DNA of 64,000 bases. Source: Streptomyces sp. NBC_01217 (GTDB taxonomy: Bacteria > Actinomycetota > Actinomycetes > Streptomycetales > Streptomycetaceae). Positions 18,108 to 27,843 of this stretch are shown here, piece by piece. The stretch covers positions 1,798,001 to 1,862,000 of the forward strand of contig NZ_CP108538.1 in NCBI RefSeq assembly GCF_035994185.1, in the 5' to 3' direction. Numbering within the stretch: position 1 is the first letter of the stretch; the number at the start of each line of letters is the position of its first letter. A program made the position numbers and the translations under genes. Below the pieces are notes generated by a model. The model was not told where the DNA came from. It made no database searches and saw only the letters and a program-made list of their open reading frames with translations.

Positions 18108-18809
18108 TCACTGCATTCCCGTGACCAGGCCGCGGAGAAATGCGAGATCGACTTCTTCGAGCGAACGTACGACCGCCCGGCCGTATGCGGGGGAGATCGG
18201 TGCGACGGACGGCACGGCGACCACCCGGCAGCCCGCGGCCTCCGCCGCCGCGACACCGGTCGCGGTGTCCTCGATGACCGCACAGCGCCCGGGCTCCGCC
18301 CTGAAGCCGGACGCGGCCGTGAGATAGGGCTCCGGGTGCGGCTTCGTACGGGAGACCTCGTCGCCCGCGACGGTGAGGGAGAAGTGGTGGTGACCCACCG
18401 AGTCCAGCACCCGGTCGATGATCCGCCGGTGCGAGGCGGAGACCAGGGCGGTGGGGATCTCGTGCCTGGCCAGTTCGGCCAGCAGCCGTGCCGCGCCCGG
18501 CATCAGCGGCACTCCGCGGCCGATGCGCCTCTCGAAGCGGTCGTTCAGCAGCACGGTGAGCTCGTCGAGGGTGATGTCCGCGCCGGTGACATCCACGAGG
18601 TATCCGGCACTGCGGGTCATCGGCCCGCCGACCACCACATCCCGCCAGGCCTCGTCGAGCTGATGCCCGAGTTCGGCGAATACCTCCACTTCGGCGTCCC
18701 ACCAGAAGCCCTCGGTGTCGACGAGGGTGCCGTCCATGTCGAGCAGGACGGCCTGCAGCGCGGCGCCTTCGGCCGTGCGGGTCAGGGACGCGGGAACCGT
18801 GCTGGTCAT
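18108..18809 (-). CDS. HAD-superfamily phosphatase (beta-phosphoglucomutase-like)
   Basis: A 233-aa hydrolase. HAD motif I is VLLDMDGTLVDTE (nucleophile and acid Asp), motif II is ALVSAS, motif III is the Lys in EVSRTKPHPEPYL, and motif IV is CAVIEDTATGVAAAEAAGC. The cap insert between motifs I and II makes it subfamily I, like phosphoglycolate phosphatase or beta-phosphoglucomutase. I chose the ATG at 18809 (MTSTVPASL), which has GGAAGG upstream. The substrate is unknown. It lies downstream of metH on the same strand, separated by hairpins. Confidence 0.88.
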   Translation of the reverse strand: MTSTVPASLTRTAEGAALQAVLLDMDGTLVDTEGFWWDAEVEVFAELGHQLDEAWRDVVVGGPMTRSAGYLVDVTGADITLDELTVLLNDRFERRIGRGVPLMPGAARLLAELARHEIPTALVSASHRRIIDRVLDSVGHHHFSLTVAGDEVSRTKPHPEPYLTAASGFRAEPGRCAVIEDTATGVAAAEAAGCRVVAVPSVAPISPAYGRAVVRSLEEVDLAFLRGLVTGMQ

Positions 18810-18836
18810 CCGGCACACCTTCCGTAAGGGACGAGA

Positions 18837-18893
18837 AGGCCGGCCGCCATTTCCCGTGGGGAGGGCGACCGGCCTGCACTGGACCGACCAGTG
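18837..18893 (-). terminator. Two hairpins downstream of metH
   Basis: CACTGG/CCAGTG (18877-18882, 18888-18893) and AGGCCGG/CCGGCCT (18837-18843, 18869-18875) lie in series 37-93 nt past the metH stop. Together they probably end metH transcription. Confidence 0.5.
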
Positions 18894-18929
18894 TACGACT
18901 TGTCCCGCTGTCGTGCGTTGAACGGCGTC

Positions 18930-21900
18930 TTACCGCGCGTTGAAGTACTTCGCCTCGGGGTGGTGAATGACGATCGCGTCGGTGGACTGCTCCGGGTGCA
19001 ACTGGAACTCCTCCGAGAGATGCACGCCGATCCGCTCGGGCTGGAGCAGCTCGGAGATCTTCGCCCGGTCCTCCAGGTCGGGGCAGGCGCCGTAACCGAG
19101 GGAGAAGCGCGCGCCGCGGTACTTCAGCGCGAACATGTCCTCGACATCGGCGGGGTCCTCGCCGCCGAAGCCGAGCTCGGAGCGGACCCGGGCGTGCCAG
19201 TACTCGGCGAGGGCCTCGGCCAGCTGGACGGACAGGCCGTGCAGCTCCAGGTAATCGCGGTAGGAGTTGGCTTCGAAGAGCTTGGCGGTTTCCCCGCCGA
19301 TCTTCGAGCCGACGGTGACGACCTGGAGGCCGATCACGTCCGTCTCGCCGGACTCCTCGGGGCGGAAGAAGTCCGCGAGGCAGAGGCGGCGGCCGCGGCG
19401 CTGGCGCGGGAAGGTGAAGCGGGTGCGCTCCGAGCCGTCCTCGTGGAGCAGGATCAGGTCGTCGCCCTTGGAGACGCAGGGGAAGTAGCCGTAGACGACG
19501 GCGGCTTCCAGCAGGTTCTCGGTGTGCAGCTTGTCGAGCCAGCCGCGCAGGTGCGGCCGGCCCTCGGTCTCCACGAGCTCCTCGTACGTCGGTCCGTCAC
19601 CGGCGCGGGCCTGCTTCAGGCCCCACTGCCCCTTGAAGAGCGCACCCTCGTCGAGCCAGGAGGCGTACTCCTTGAGCTGGATGCCCTTGACGACGCGGGT
19701 GCCCCAGAACGGGGGCTCGGGGACCGGGTTGTCGGTGGCGACGTCTGAGCGGACGCCCTCCTCCGGCTCGTCGACCTCCAGCACGGCGGTCTCCCGCTTG
19801 GGCACCCGGCGCTGCTTGAGCTCCGGGAGAGTGGCGCCGGGGACCCCGCGCTTCACCGCGATCAGGGCGTCCATCAGGCGCAGGCCCTCGAACGCGTCGC
19901 GGGCGTAGCGGACCTCGCCCTCGTAGATCTCGTGGAGGTCCTGCTCGACATAGGCCCTGGTGAGAGCCGCGCCGCCGAGGATCACCGGATACTCGGCGGC
20001 CAGCTTGCGCTGGTTCAGCTCCTCCAGGTTCTCCTTCATGATCACGGTGGACTTCACCAGGAGGCCGGACATGCCGATGACATCGGCGCGGTGCTCCTGC
20101 GCGGCCTCCAGGATCGCGGAGACCGGCTGCTTGATGCCGATGTTGACGACGTTGAAGCCGTTGTTGGACAGGATGATGTCGACGAGGTTCTTACCGATGT
20201 CGTGGACGTCGCCGCGGACGGTGGCCAGGACGATCGTGCCCTTGCCCTCCGCGTCGGACTTCTCCATGTGCGGTTCCAGGTAGGCCACGGCGGACTTCAT
20301 GACCTCGGCGGACTGGAGCACGAACGGCAGCTGCATCTGGCCGGAACCGAACAGTTCGCCGACGACCTTCATGCCCTCGAGCAGGGTGTCGTTGACGATG
20401 TCGAGAGCCGGACGGGTCTGCAGTGCCTCGTCGAGGTCGGTCTCCAGGCCGTTCTTCTCGCCGTCGATGATGCGGCGCTGGAGGCGCTCGTCGAGCGGCA
20501 GCGCGAGGAGTTCCTCGGCCTTGCCGGCCTTCATCGACTTCATGTTGACACCCTCGAAGAGCTCCATGAGCCGCTGCAACGGGTCATAGCCTTCGGCGCG
20601 GCGGTCGTAGATGAGGTCGAGTGCGACCTTCACCTGCTCCTCCTCCAGGCGCGCGATCGGCAGGATCTTCGACGCGTGCACGATGGCGGAGTCGAGACCG
20701 GCCTTGACGCACTCGTCGAGGAAGACGGAGTTCAGGACGACTCGGGCGGCCGGATTGAGACCGAAGGAGATGTTCGACAGGCCGAGCGTGGTCTGGACCT
20801 CGGGATGGCGCCGCTTGAGCTCGCGGATGGCGCCGATGGTGGCGATGCCGTCCTTGCGGGACTCCTCCTGACCGGTGCAGATGGTGAAGGTCAGCGTGTC
20901 GATGAGGATGTCCGACTCGTGGACGCCCCAGTTTCCGGTCAGGTCCTCGATCAGCCGCTCGGCGACGGCGACCTTGTGCTCGACTGTGCGGGCCTGGCCC
21001 TCCTCGTCGATGGTCAGGGCGATTAGCGCGGCGCCGTGTTCGACAGCCAGTGCGGTGACCTTGGCGAAGCGCGACTCCGGCCCGTCGCCGTCCTCGTAGT
21101 TGACGGAGTTGAGAACGGCCCGGCCGCCGAGCTTCTCCAGGCCGGCCCGCAGGACCGGCAGCTCGGTGGAGTCGAGCACGATCGGGAGCGTGGAGGCGGT
21201 GGCGAAGCGTCCGGCCAGTTCCTCCATGTCCGCGACACCGTCGCGGCCGACGTAGTCGACGCAGAGGTCGAGCATGTGCGCGCCCTCCCGGATCTGGTCG
21301 CGCGCCATCTCCACGCAGTCGTCCCAGCGGGCCTCCAGCATGGCCTCGCGGAACTTCTTGGATCCGTTGGCGTTCGTACGCTCACCGATGGCGAGGTACG
21401 AGGTGTCCTGACGGAACGGGACCGTCTGGTACAGCGAGGCGGCGCCGGGCTCGGGCCGCGGGTCGCGAGGGACGAGGGACGCGCCGCGCACGCGCTCGAC
21501 GACCTGCCGCAGGTGCTCCGGAGTCGTACCGCAGCAGCCGCCGACCAGCGAGAGGCCGTACTCCCGGACGAACGTCTCCTGCGCGTCGGCCAGTCCTTCG
21601 GGGCCGAGCGGGAAGTGCGCGCCGTCCTTGGTGAGGACCGGCAGTCCGGCGTTGGGCATGCAGAGCAACGGGATACGCGAGTGGCGCGTGAGGTAGCGCA
21701 GATGCTCGCTCATCTCCGCCGGGCCGGTCGAGCAGTTCAGGCCGATCATGTCGACGCCGAGCGGTTCGAGTGCGGTCAGGGCGGCACCGATCTCCGAGCC
21801 GAGCAGCATCGTGCCGGTCGTCTCGAACGCCAGCGAGCACAGCAGCGGAAGGTCGCTGCCCAGCGCCTCGAGCGCCTTGCGCGCACCGAGTACCGCGGCC

Positions 21901-22442
21901 TTGGTCTGCAGGAGGTCCTGTGTCGTCTCGATGATGAGCGCGTCCGCGCCGCCGGCGATCAGGCCCTCGGCGTTCTGCTGGAAACCGTCGCGGAGCGCGG
22001 TGTACGGCGCGTGGCCCAGCGTCGGCAGCTTGGTGCCGGGGCCCATGGAGCCGAGCACCCAGCGCTGCTGCCCGGTGGAGGCGGTGAACTCGTCGGCGAC
22101 CTCGCGGGCGATGCGCGCGCCGGACTCGGAGAGTTCGTGGATGCGCTCGGCGATGTCGTACTCGCCCAGGGCCGAGGCGTTGGCGCCGAAGGAGTTCGTC
22201 TCGACGCAGTCCACGCCGACCGCGAAGTACTCCTGGTGCACCGAGCGCACGATGTCGGGGCGGGTGACGTTCAGGATCTCGTTGCAGCCTTCGAGGTCCT
22301 GGAAGTCCTCAAGGGTGGGATCCTGCGCCTGGAGCATGGTGCCCATGGCACCGTCGGCCACCACCACGCGGGTGGCGAGGGCCTCGCGGAGGGCTTCGGC
22401 TCGGTTCCGGCTGTCGGCGGAAGGGGTCGGCGACGAGGCCAT
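18930..22442 (-). CDS. metH: Cobalamin-dependent methionine synthase
   Basis: Transfers the methyl group of methyl-tetrahydrofolate to homocysteine via cobalamin. 1170 aa from the ATG at 22442 (AGGGAG upstream). Domain order: homocysteine methyltransferase (about 20-330) with zinc ligands in IGLNCSTGP (about 236) and GGCCGTTPEH (about 302); pterin-binding domain (about 350-620, YLAIGERTNANGSKKF); B12 domain with the cobalt-binding histidine in RGDVHDIGKN (about 742); and the C-terminal reactivation domain (SLGYGACPDLEDR) that remethylates oxidised cobalamin with AdoMet. Divergent from gylR. No cobalamin riboswitch was recognised in the 239-nt leader gap. Confidence 0.96.
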   Translation of the reverse strand: MASSPTPSADSRNRAEALREALATRVVVADGAMGTMLQAQDPTLEDFQDLEGCNEILNVTRPDIVRSVHQEYFAVGVDCVETNSFGANASALGEYDIAERIHELSESGARIAREVADEFTASTGQQRWVLGSMGPGTKLPTLGHAPYTALRDGFQQNAEGLIAGGADALIIETTQDLLQTKAAVLGARKALEALGSDLPLLCSLAFETTGTMLLGSEIGAALTALEPLGVDMIGLNCSTGPAEMSEHLRYLTRHSRIPLLCMPNAGLPVLTKDGAHFPLGPEGLADAQETFVREYGLSLVGGCCGTTPEHLRQVVERVRGASLVPRDPRPEPGAASLYQTVPFRQDTSYLAIGERTNANGSKKFREAMLEARWDDCVEMARDQIREGAHMLDLCVDYVGRDGVADMEELAGRFATASTLPIVLDSTELPVLRAGLEKLGGRAVLNSVNYEDGDGPESRFAKVTALAVEHGAALIALTIDEEGQARTVEHKVAVAERLIEDLTGNWGVHESDILIDTLTFTICTGQEESRKDGIATIGAIRELKRRHPEVQTTLGLSNISFGLNPAARVVLNSVFLDECVKAGLDSAIVHASKILPIARLEEEQVKVALDLIYDRRAEGYDPLQRLMELFEGVNMKSMKAGKAEELLALPLDERLQRRIIDGEKNGLETDLDEALQTRPALDIVNDTLLEGMKVVGELFGSGQMQLPFVLQSAEVMKSAVAYLEPHMEKSDAEGKGTIVLATVRGDVHDIGKNLVDIILSNNGFNVVNIGIKQPVSAILEAAQEHRADVIGMSGLLVKSTVIMKENLEELNQRKLAAEYPVILGGAALTRAYVEQDLHEIYEGEVRYARDAFEGLRLMDALIAVKRGVPGATLPELKQRRVPKRETAVLEVDEPEEGVRSDVATDNPVPEPPFWGTRVVKGIQLKEYASWLDEGALFKGQWGLKQARAGDGPTYEELVETEGRPHLRGWLDKLHTENLLEAAVVYGYFPCVSKGDDLILLHEDGSERTRFTFPRQRRGRRLCLADFFRPEESGETDVIGLQVVTVGSKIGGETAKLFEANSYRDYLELHGLSVQLAEALAEYWHARVRSELGFGGEDPADVEDMFALKYRGARFSLGYGACPDLEDRAKISELLQPERIGVHLSEEFQLHPEQSTDAIVIHHPEAKYFNAR

Positions 22443-22642
22443 GGATGTACTCCCTGGGATGCGACGGCTGTCGGCTTTGCGTCTTCGGCGGAAGGCGCAC
22501 CACGCCAGCCTAGCCGGGCGGGGCCCGGGGCCGTCACTTCGTCCCACGGAACGGACGGCATGCTGTGCGGGGGGATGTCCGGATCGCAGTGGTACCGCGG
22601 TTTTCCTGCGCGATCGAGCGCAGGTCGGCATCGACCGATAGT

Positions 22643-22659
22643 GTTCAGCATTGTCGAAC
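22643..22659. promoter_or_regulatory. Predicted GylR operator at the gylR promoter
   Basis: GTTCAGCATTGTCGAAC is an imperfect 17-bp inverted repeat (GTTC...GAAC arms, CATTG core), 22 nt before the gylR start. It resembles the sites before glpF (23546-23582), consistent with autoregulation. Confidence 0.65.
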
Positions 22660-22681
22660 CGAGGTGGAGGAGTACGGCGCG

Positions 22682-23446
22682 ATGGCCAAGAACATCCAGT
22701 CGCTGGAGCGGGCGGCGGCGATGCTGCGCCTGCTGGCAGGCGGCGAGCGGCGGCTGGGGCTGTCCGACATCGCCTCTTCGCTGGGCCTGGCCAAGGGCAC
22801 CGCACACGGCATCCTGCGCACACTCCAGCACGAGGGCTTCGTCGAGCAGGACGCGGCGTCCGGCCGCTATCAGCTGGGGGCCGAGCTGCTGCGCCTGGGC
22901 AACAGCTATCTGGACGTCCACGAGCTGCGGGCCCGCGCGCTGGTCTGGACGGACGACCTGGCCCGCTCCAGCGGCGAGAGCGCCCATCTGGGGGTCCTGC
23001 ACCAGCAGGGTGTCCTCATCGTCCACCACGTCTTCCGGCCCGACGACAGCCGGCAGGTCCTGGAGGTGGGGGCCATGCAGCCACTGCACTCCACGGCCCT
23101 GGGCAAGGTGCTCTCGGCGTACGACCCGGTGGCGCACTCCGAGGCCCTGGAGGCCGAGCGGCAGTCCTTCACGCCCCACACCGTCACCGACCGGGAGGAG
23201 TTCGAGGCGATGCTCGACCTGATCCGGGCCCGCGGCTGGGCGGCCGACGTGGAGGAGACCTGGGAGGGTGTGGCCGCGGTGGCCGCTCCGGTCCACGACA
23301 GGCGGCGGGTACCGGTCGGCGCGGTGGCCGTGACAGGCGCGGTCGAGCGGGTCTGCGCGGACGGGGAGCTGCGCCCCGAGCTGATCGCCGCGGTGCGGGA
23401 CTGCGCCCGGGCGGTCTCCAGGGATCTGGGCGCCCGGCCCTTCTGA
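22682..23446 (+). CDS. gylR: IclR-family glycerol operon regulator
   Basis: A 254-aa repressor of the glycerol genes that follow. ATG at 22682 has GGAGGAG upstream. The N-terminal winged helix covers LERAAAMLRLLAGG and LSDIASSLGLAKGTAHGILR. The C-terminal IclR effector domain includes LHSTALGKVLSAYDP and WAADVEETWEGVAAVAAPV. Position directly upstream of glpF, with the GTTC/GAAC element at both promoters, identifies it with GylR of S. coelicolor, known to repress the gyl operon until glycerol-3-phosphate appears. It could also influence the divergent metH, but there is no evidence for that. Confidence 0.93.
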   Translation: MAKNIQSLERAAAMLRLLAGGERRLGLSDIASSLGLAKGTAHGILRTLQHEGFVEQDAASGRYQLGAELLRLGNSYLDVHELRARALVWTDDLARSSGESAHLGVLHQQGVLIVHHVFRPDDSRQVLEVGAMQPLHSTALGKVLSAYDPVAHSEALEAERQSFTPHTVTDREEFEAMLDLIRARGWAADVEETWEGVAAVAAPVHDRRRVPVGAVAVTGAVERVCADGELRPELIAAVRDCARAVSRDLGARPF

Positions 23447-23545
23447 CCTGCGCGGCGCCCGGTTGCTGCCGACGGCCCGCTCCGACAGGCCGTCGGTAAC
23501 GATCGAGTTTTGCGCCACACAACTCTTGACGCCTGATTCACCCAG

Positions 23546-23582
23546 GGGAAACATTGCCGTTCACCGGTCGGCATTGCCGAAC
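23546..23582. promoter_or_regulatory. Predicted double GylR operator before glpF
   Basis: Two overlapping-phase elements share CATTGCCG: one full 17-mer (23566-23582, GGTCGGCATTGCCGAAC) and one weaker copy (23546-23562). The first matches the element before gylR at 14 of 17 bases. Confidence 0.65.
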
Positions 23583-23707
23583 AGCTAACGGAAATACGCG
23601 TTAGGGTGTGACAGCGCCAAGGCCGGAAAACGCCCTCACGTGAGGGCGCGGACCACCGGAGGGACCCGGGGTTCGGCTTCCCTGGACGAAGGACAAAGGA
23701 GTCGCGG

Positions 23708-24499
23708 GTGTCCAGCTCCGACATCTTCATCGGCGAGACCATAGGTACCGCCGTACTCATCCTGCTCGGCGGTGGTGTCTGTGCCGCCGTCACTCTCAAG
23801 CGCTCCAAGGCCCAGAACGCCGGCTGGCTCGCCATCACCTTCGGGTGGGGTTTCGCCGTGCTGGCCGGCGCGTATCTGGCCGGTGGAGTTTCCGGCGCGC
23901 ATCTCAATCCGGCGGTCACGATCGGTCTCGCGATCGAGGGCGGCACCAAGTGGAGCGACGTACCGCTGTACCTCGTCTCCCAGCTGTTCGGCGCGATGAT
24001 CGGCGCGGTGCTGGTCTGGCTGACGTACTACGGACAGTTCCGGGCGCACCTCACGGATCCGGAGATCCTGGGCGCCCAGCCGGGTGAAGAGGCCATGGTC
24101 GACCAGGCCGCCGCCCCGAAGGCGGGCCCGGTGCTGGGCATCTTCTCCACCGGCCCCGAGATCCGGCACGCGGTGCAGAACCTCGTCACCGAGATCATCG
24201 CCACCGTCGTGCTCGTCCTGGCGATCCTCACCCAGGGCCTCAACAACGACGGCAACGGCCTCGGCACGCTCGGCGCCCTCGTCACCGCTCTGCTCGTCGT
24301 CGGCATCGGTCTCTCCCTCGGCGGGCCGACGGGTTACGCAATCAACCCGGTTCGCGACCTCGGTCCGCGTATCGTGCACGCGCTGCTGCCGCTGCCGAAC
24401 AAGGGCGGTTCCGACTGGGGCTACGCGTGGATCCCGGTCGTCGGACCGCTCATCGGCGGCGCGATCGCGGGCGGGCTCTACAACGTCGCCTTCGCCTGA
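23708..24499 (+). CDS. glpF: Glycerol facilitator (aquaglyceroporin)
   Basis: Channel that lets glycerol cross the membrane. 263 aa with six membrane helices and the two half-helix motifs of the MIP family: NPAVT in [17 protein letters not shown], and the variant NPVRD in [13 protein letters not shown], where Arg and Asp are typical of glycerol-conducting members. The GTG at 23708 follows AAAGGAG. It is the first structural gene of the glycerol operon; glpK starts 57 nt after its stop. Confidence 0.95.
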   Translation: MSSSDIFIGETIGTAVLILLGGGVCAAVTLKRSKAQNAGWLAITFGWGFAVLAGAYLAGGVSGAHLNPAVTIGLAIEGGTKWSDVPLYLVSQLFGAMIGAVLVWLTYYGQFRAHLTDPEILGAQPGEEAMVDQAAAPKAGPVLGIFSTGPEIRHAVQNLVTEIIATVVLVLAILTQGLNNDGNGLGTLGALVTALLVVGIGLSLGGPTGYAINPVRDLGPRIVHALLPLPNKGGSDWGYAWIPVVGPLIGGAIAGGLYNVAFA

Positions 24500-24556
24500 G
24501 CCGTGGCGCCGCAGAGCCGTAACCCTCAAGACCACACAGACTTCCGGGAGCACACC

Positions 24557-26092
24557 GTGACCGACGCACACACCACCGGCCCGTTCATCGCGGCCATCGA
24601 CCAGGGCACCACCTCCAGCCGCTGCATCGTCTTCGACAAGGACGGCCGGATCGTCTCCGTAGACCAGAAGGAGCACGAACAGATCTTCCCGAAGCCGGGC
24701 TGGGTCGAGCACAACGCGACCGAGATCTGGGAGAACGTCCAGGAGGTCGTCGCCGGGGCCATCGCCAAGGCGGGCATCACGGCCGCCGATGTGAAGGCCA
24801 TCGGCATCACCAACCAGCGCGAGACCACACTGCTCTGGGACAGGAACACCGGCGAGCCCGTCCACAACGCCCTTGTCTGGCAGGACACCCGCACCGACGC
24901 GCTCTGCAAGGAGCTCGGCCGCAACGTCGGTCAGGACCGCTTCCGCCGCGAGACCGGCCTGCCACTCGCCTCGTACTTCGCCGGCCCCAAGGTCCGCTGG
25001 CTGCTCGACAACGTGGAGGGGCTGCGTGAGCGCGCCGAGCGCGGCGAGATCCTCTTCGGCACCATGGACTCCTGGGTCATCTGGAACCTGACCGGCGGCA
25101 CCGAGGGCGGTGTCCACGTCACCGACGTCACCAACGCCTCGCGCACCCTTCTGATGAACCTGCACACCCTGGCGTGGGACGACAAGATCCTCACCTCCAT
25201 GGAGATCCCGGCGGCCGTGCTGCCCGAGATCCGCTCCTCCGCCGAGGTGTACGGCACCGCCAAGGGCGGCGTCCTGGACGGCGTCCCGGTCGCCTCCGCG
25301 CTCGGTGACCAGCAGGCGGCCCTCTTCGGCCAGACCTGCTTCGCCAAGGGCGAGGCCAAGTCCACGTACGGCACGGGCACCTTCATGCTGATGAACACCG
25401 GTGAGACGCCCGTCAACTCGTACAACGGACTGCTGACGACGGTCGGTTACCGGATCGGCGAGCAGAAGCCGGTGTACGCCCTGGAGGGCTCCATCGCCGT
25501 CACGGGTTCGCTGGTGCAGTGGATGCGCGACCAGATGGGCCTGATCAAGTCCGCGGCCGAGATCGAGACCCTGGCCTCGTCGGTCGAGGACAACGGCGGC
25601 GCGTACTTCGTGCCCGCCTTCTCCGGCCTCTTCGCCCCGTACTGGCGCTCCGACGCCCGCGGCGTCATCGCCGGTCTGACCAGGTACGTCACCAAGGCAC
25701 ACATCGCCCGTGCCGTCCTGGAGGCCACCGCCTGGCAGACCCGCGAGATCACCGACGCCATGACCAAGGACTCCGGCGTCGAGCTGACCGCCCTCAAGGT
25801 CGACGGCGGCATGACCTCCAACAACTTGCTGATGCAGACGCTCGCCGACTTCCTGGACGCACCCGTGGTGCGGCCCATGGTCGCCGAGACCACCTGCCTC
25901 GGCGCCGCCTACGCCGCCGGTCTCGCCGTCGGCTTCTGGCCGGACACCGACGCGCTGCGTGCCAACTGGCGCCGGGCCGCCGAGTGGACACCCCGCATGG
26001 CCGCGGACACCCGCGACCGCGAGTACAAGAGCTGGCTCAAGGCCGTGGAACGGACCATGGGCTGGATCGAAGACAGCACAGTCGAGGAGTAA
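24557..26092 (+). CDS. glpK: Glycerol kinase
   Basis: Phosphorylates glycerol to glycerol-3-phosphate with ATP, trapping it in the cell. 511 aa from the GTG at 24557 (GGGAG upstream); an earlier in-frame start at 24503 would extend into the leader. FGGY-family signs: [16 protein letters not shown] (phosphate-1 loop), [31 protein letters not shown] and [19 protein letters not shown] (adenosine site). Second structural gene of the operon, 5 nt before glpD. Confidence 0.97.
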   Translation: MTDAHTTGPFIAAIDQGTTSSRCIVFDKDGRIVSVDQKEHEQIFPKPGWVEHNATEIWENVQEVVAGAIAKAGITAADVKAIGITNQRETTLLWDRNTGEPVHNALVWQDTRTDALCKELGRNVGQDRFRRETGLPLASYFAGPKVRWLLDNVEGLRERAERGEILFGTMDSWVIWNLTGGTEGGVHVTDVTNASRTLLMNLHTLAWDDKILTSMEIPAAVLPEIRSSAEVYGTAKGGVLDGVPVASALGDQQAALFGQTCFAKGEAKSTYGTGTFMLMNTGETPVNSYNGLLTTVGYRIGEQKPVYALEGSIAVTGSLVQWMRDQMGLIKSAAEIETLASSVEDNGGAYFVPAFSGLFAPYWRSDARGVIAGLTRYVTKAHIARAVLEATAWQTREITDAMTKDSGVELTALKVDGGMTSNNLLMQTLADFLDAPVVRPMVAETTCLGAAYAAGLAVGFWPDTDALRANWRRAAEWTPRMAADTRDREYKSWLKAVERTMGWIEDSTVEE

Positions 26093-26097
26093 TCACA

Positions 26098-27708
26098 ATG
26101 ACCACCCTGCAGAGCGTCCCGTCACTCGGGACGCACCCGGCCTCCGGCTCCCTTCCGAGCCGCGCCGAGACTCGGGAGCAGCTCTCCAAGGCGACGTACG
26201 ACCTCCTGGTGATCGGTGGCGGCATCCTGGGCATCTCCACCGCCTGGCACGCCGCGCAGTCCGGGCTGCGGGTGGCCCTGGTGGACGCCGGCGACTTCGC
26301 CGGCGCCACCTCCTCCGCCTCCTCCAAGCTGCTCCACGGCGGTCTGCGCTATCTGCAGACCGGCGCCGTGAAGCTGGTCGCGGAGAACCACTTCGAGCGG
26401 CGCGCGGTGTCCCGTCAGGTCGCCCCGCACCTGGCGAATCCGCTCACCTTCTACCTGCCGGTCTACAAGGGCGGGCCGCACGGCGCGGCCAAGCTCGGCG
26501 CGGGCGTGTTCGCGTACTCCGCGCTCTCCGCGTTCGGTGACGGCGTCGGCCATGTGATCAGCCCGGCGAAGGCTCAGCGCGACGTGCCGGAGCTGCGTAC
26601 CGACAATCTCAAGGCCGTCGCGGTCTACGGCGACGACCAGATGAACGATGCCCGCATGGCGCTGATGACGGTCCGTGCGGCCGTCGACGCGGGCGCGGTC
26701 GTCCTCAACCACGCCGCGGTGACCGGACTGCGGTTCACCAAGGGCCGGGTGACCGGCGCCGACCTGGAGGACCGTACGGACGGCACGGAGTTCGGTGTCA
26801 ACGCCCGGCTCGTGCTGAACGCCACCGGACCGTGGGTCGATCACCTGCGCAAAATGGAGGACCCGAACGCGGCGCCCTCGATACGTCTGTCCAAGGGCGC
26901 GCACCTCGTACTGAAGCGCACCCGCCCCTGGAAGGCCGCGCTCGCCACCCCGATCGACAAGTACCGCATCACGTTCGCCCTGCCCTGGGAGGACATGCTG
27001 CTGCTCGGTACGACGGACGAGGAGTACGAGGGCGATCCGGCGGACGTCGCGGTCAACGAGAAGGACACCGCGCAGATCCTGGACGAGGCGGCGTTCTCGA
27101 TCAGGGACCAGCAGCTGTCACGCGATCTGATCACGTACTCCTTCGCGGGCCTGCGGGTGCTTCCCGGCGGCCCCGGTGACACGTCCAAGGCCAAGCGCGA
27201 GACAGTCGTGACGGAGGGCCGCGGCGGGATGCTGTCGGTCGCGGGCGGCAAGTGGACGACGTTCCGCCACATCGGCCGTACGGTGATGAACAAGCTTGCC
27301 GCGCTCCCCGGGCACCCGCTGGCCGAGGACATGGAGCCGATGGCCCGTCTGCCGAAGAAGCTCCCGCTGCCCGGCATCGCCAACCCGAACGCGGTGGCTC
27401 ACCGGCTGCTGGTCGACGGCGGCACGCCCGGACCGCGGATGGCCGCCGACACCGCTCGGCACCTCGCCACCCACTACGGCTCGCTCTCCTTCGACATCGC
27501 GCGGCTGGCGAACGAGAACCCGGCGCTGGCCGAGCGCATCCACCCGGACGCGCCGGAGATCTGGGCGCAGGTCGTCTACGCACGTGATCACGAGTGGGCC
27601 GAGACGGCGGACGACGTGCTGCGCCGCCGGACGACACTGACGATCCGCGGTCTGGCGACGGACGAGATCCGGGCCGGCGTCGAGTCCATGCTCGGCGACC
27701 GGGGCTGA
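26098..27708 (+). CDS. glpD: Glycerol-3-phosphate dehydrogenase, FAD-dependent
   Basis: Membrane-associated flavoenzyme oxidising glycerol-3-phosphate to dihydroxyacetone phosphate and passing electrons to quinone. 536 aa from the ATG at 26098, with GAGGAG upstream. The N-terminal FAD site is LLVIGGGILGISTAWHAAQSG. GATSSASSKLLHGGLRYL is the family signature, and LVLNATGPWVDHL the second FAD contact. The C-terminal helical domain follows about residue 400. Third gene of the operon, ended by a hairpin at 27725-27761. Confidence 0.96.
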   Translation: MTTLQSVPSLGTHPASGSLPSRAETREQLSKATYDLLVIGGGILGISTAWHAAQSGLRVALVDAGDFAGATSSASSKLLHGGLRYLQTGAVKLVAENHFERRAVSRQVAPHLANPLTFYLPVYKGGPHGAAKLGAGVFAYSALSAFGDGVGHVISPAKAQRDVPELRTDNLKAVAVYGDDQMNDARMALMTVRAAVDAGAVVLNHAAVTGLRFTKGRVTGADLEDRTDGTEFGVNARLVLNATGPWVDHLRKMEDPNAAPSIRLSKGAHLVLKRTRPWKAALATPIDKYRITFALPWEDMLLLGTTDEEYEGDPADVAVNEKDTAQILDEAAFSIRDQQLSRDLITYSFAGLRVLPGGPGDTSKAKRETVVTEGRGGMLSVAGGKWTTFRHIGRTVMNKLAALPGHPLAEDMEPMARLPKKLPLPGIANPNAVAHRLLVDGGTPGPRMAADTARHLATHYGSLSFDIARLANENPALAERIHPDAPEIWAQVVYARDHEWAETADDVLRRRTTLTIRGLATDEIRAGVESMLGDRG

Positions 27709-27724
27709 CGAGGCCGGACGGACC

Positions 27725-27761
27725 GGGCGGGGCGGCTCCCACGGGGGGATCCGCCCCGCCC
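27725..27761 (+). terminator. Terminator of the glycerol operon
   Basis: GGGCGGGGCGG (27725-27735) pairs exactly with CCGCCCCGCCC (27751-27761), 17 nt after the glpD stop. Confidence 0.8.
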
Positions 27762-27843
27762 TCATGTCGCGGGGACCGCGGCCCGGTGGACGCGCCATAC
27801 GGCCGCCATACGCGTGCAATATGACGCGGGGCCAGTTGACGTC

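Noticed and set aside
22443..22681. A cobalamin riboswitch for metH
   Set aside because: I looked for the conserved B12-box and leader folds in the metH-gylR gap and found none.
23636..25702. A 688-codon minus-strand frame across glpF and glpK
   Set aside because: It is the complement of two clear glycerol genes and shows no family features.
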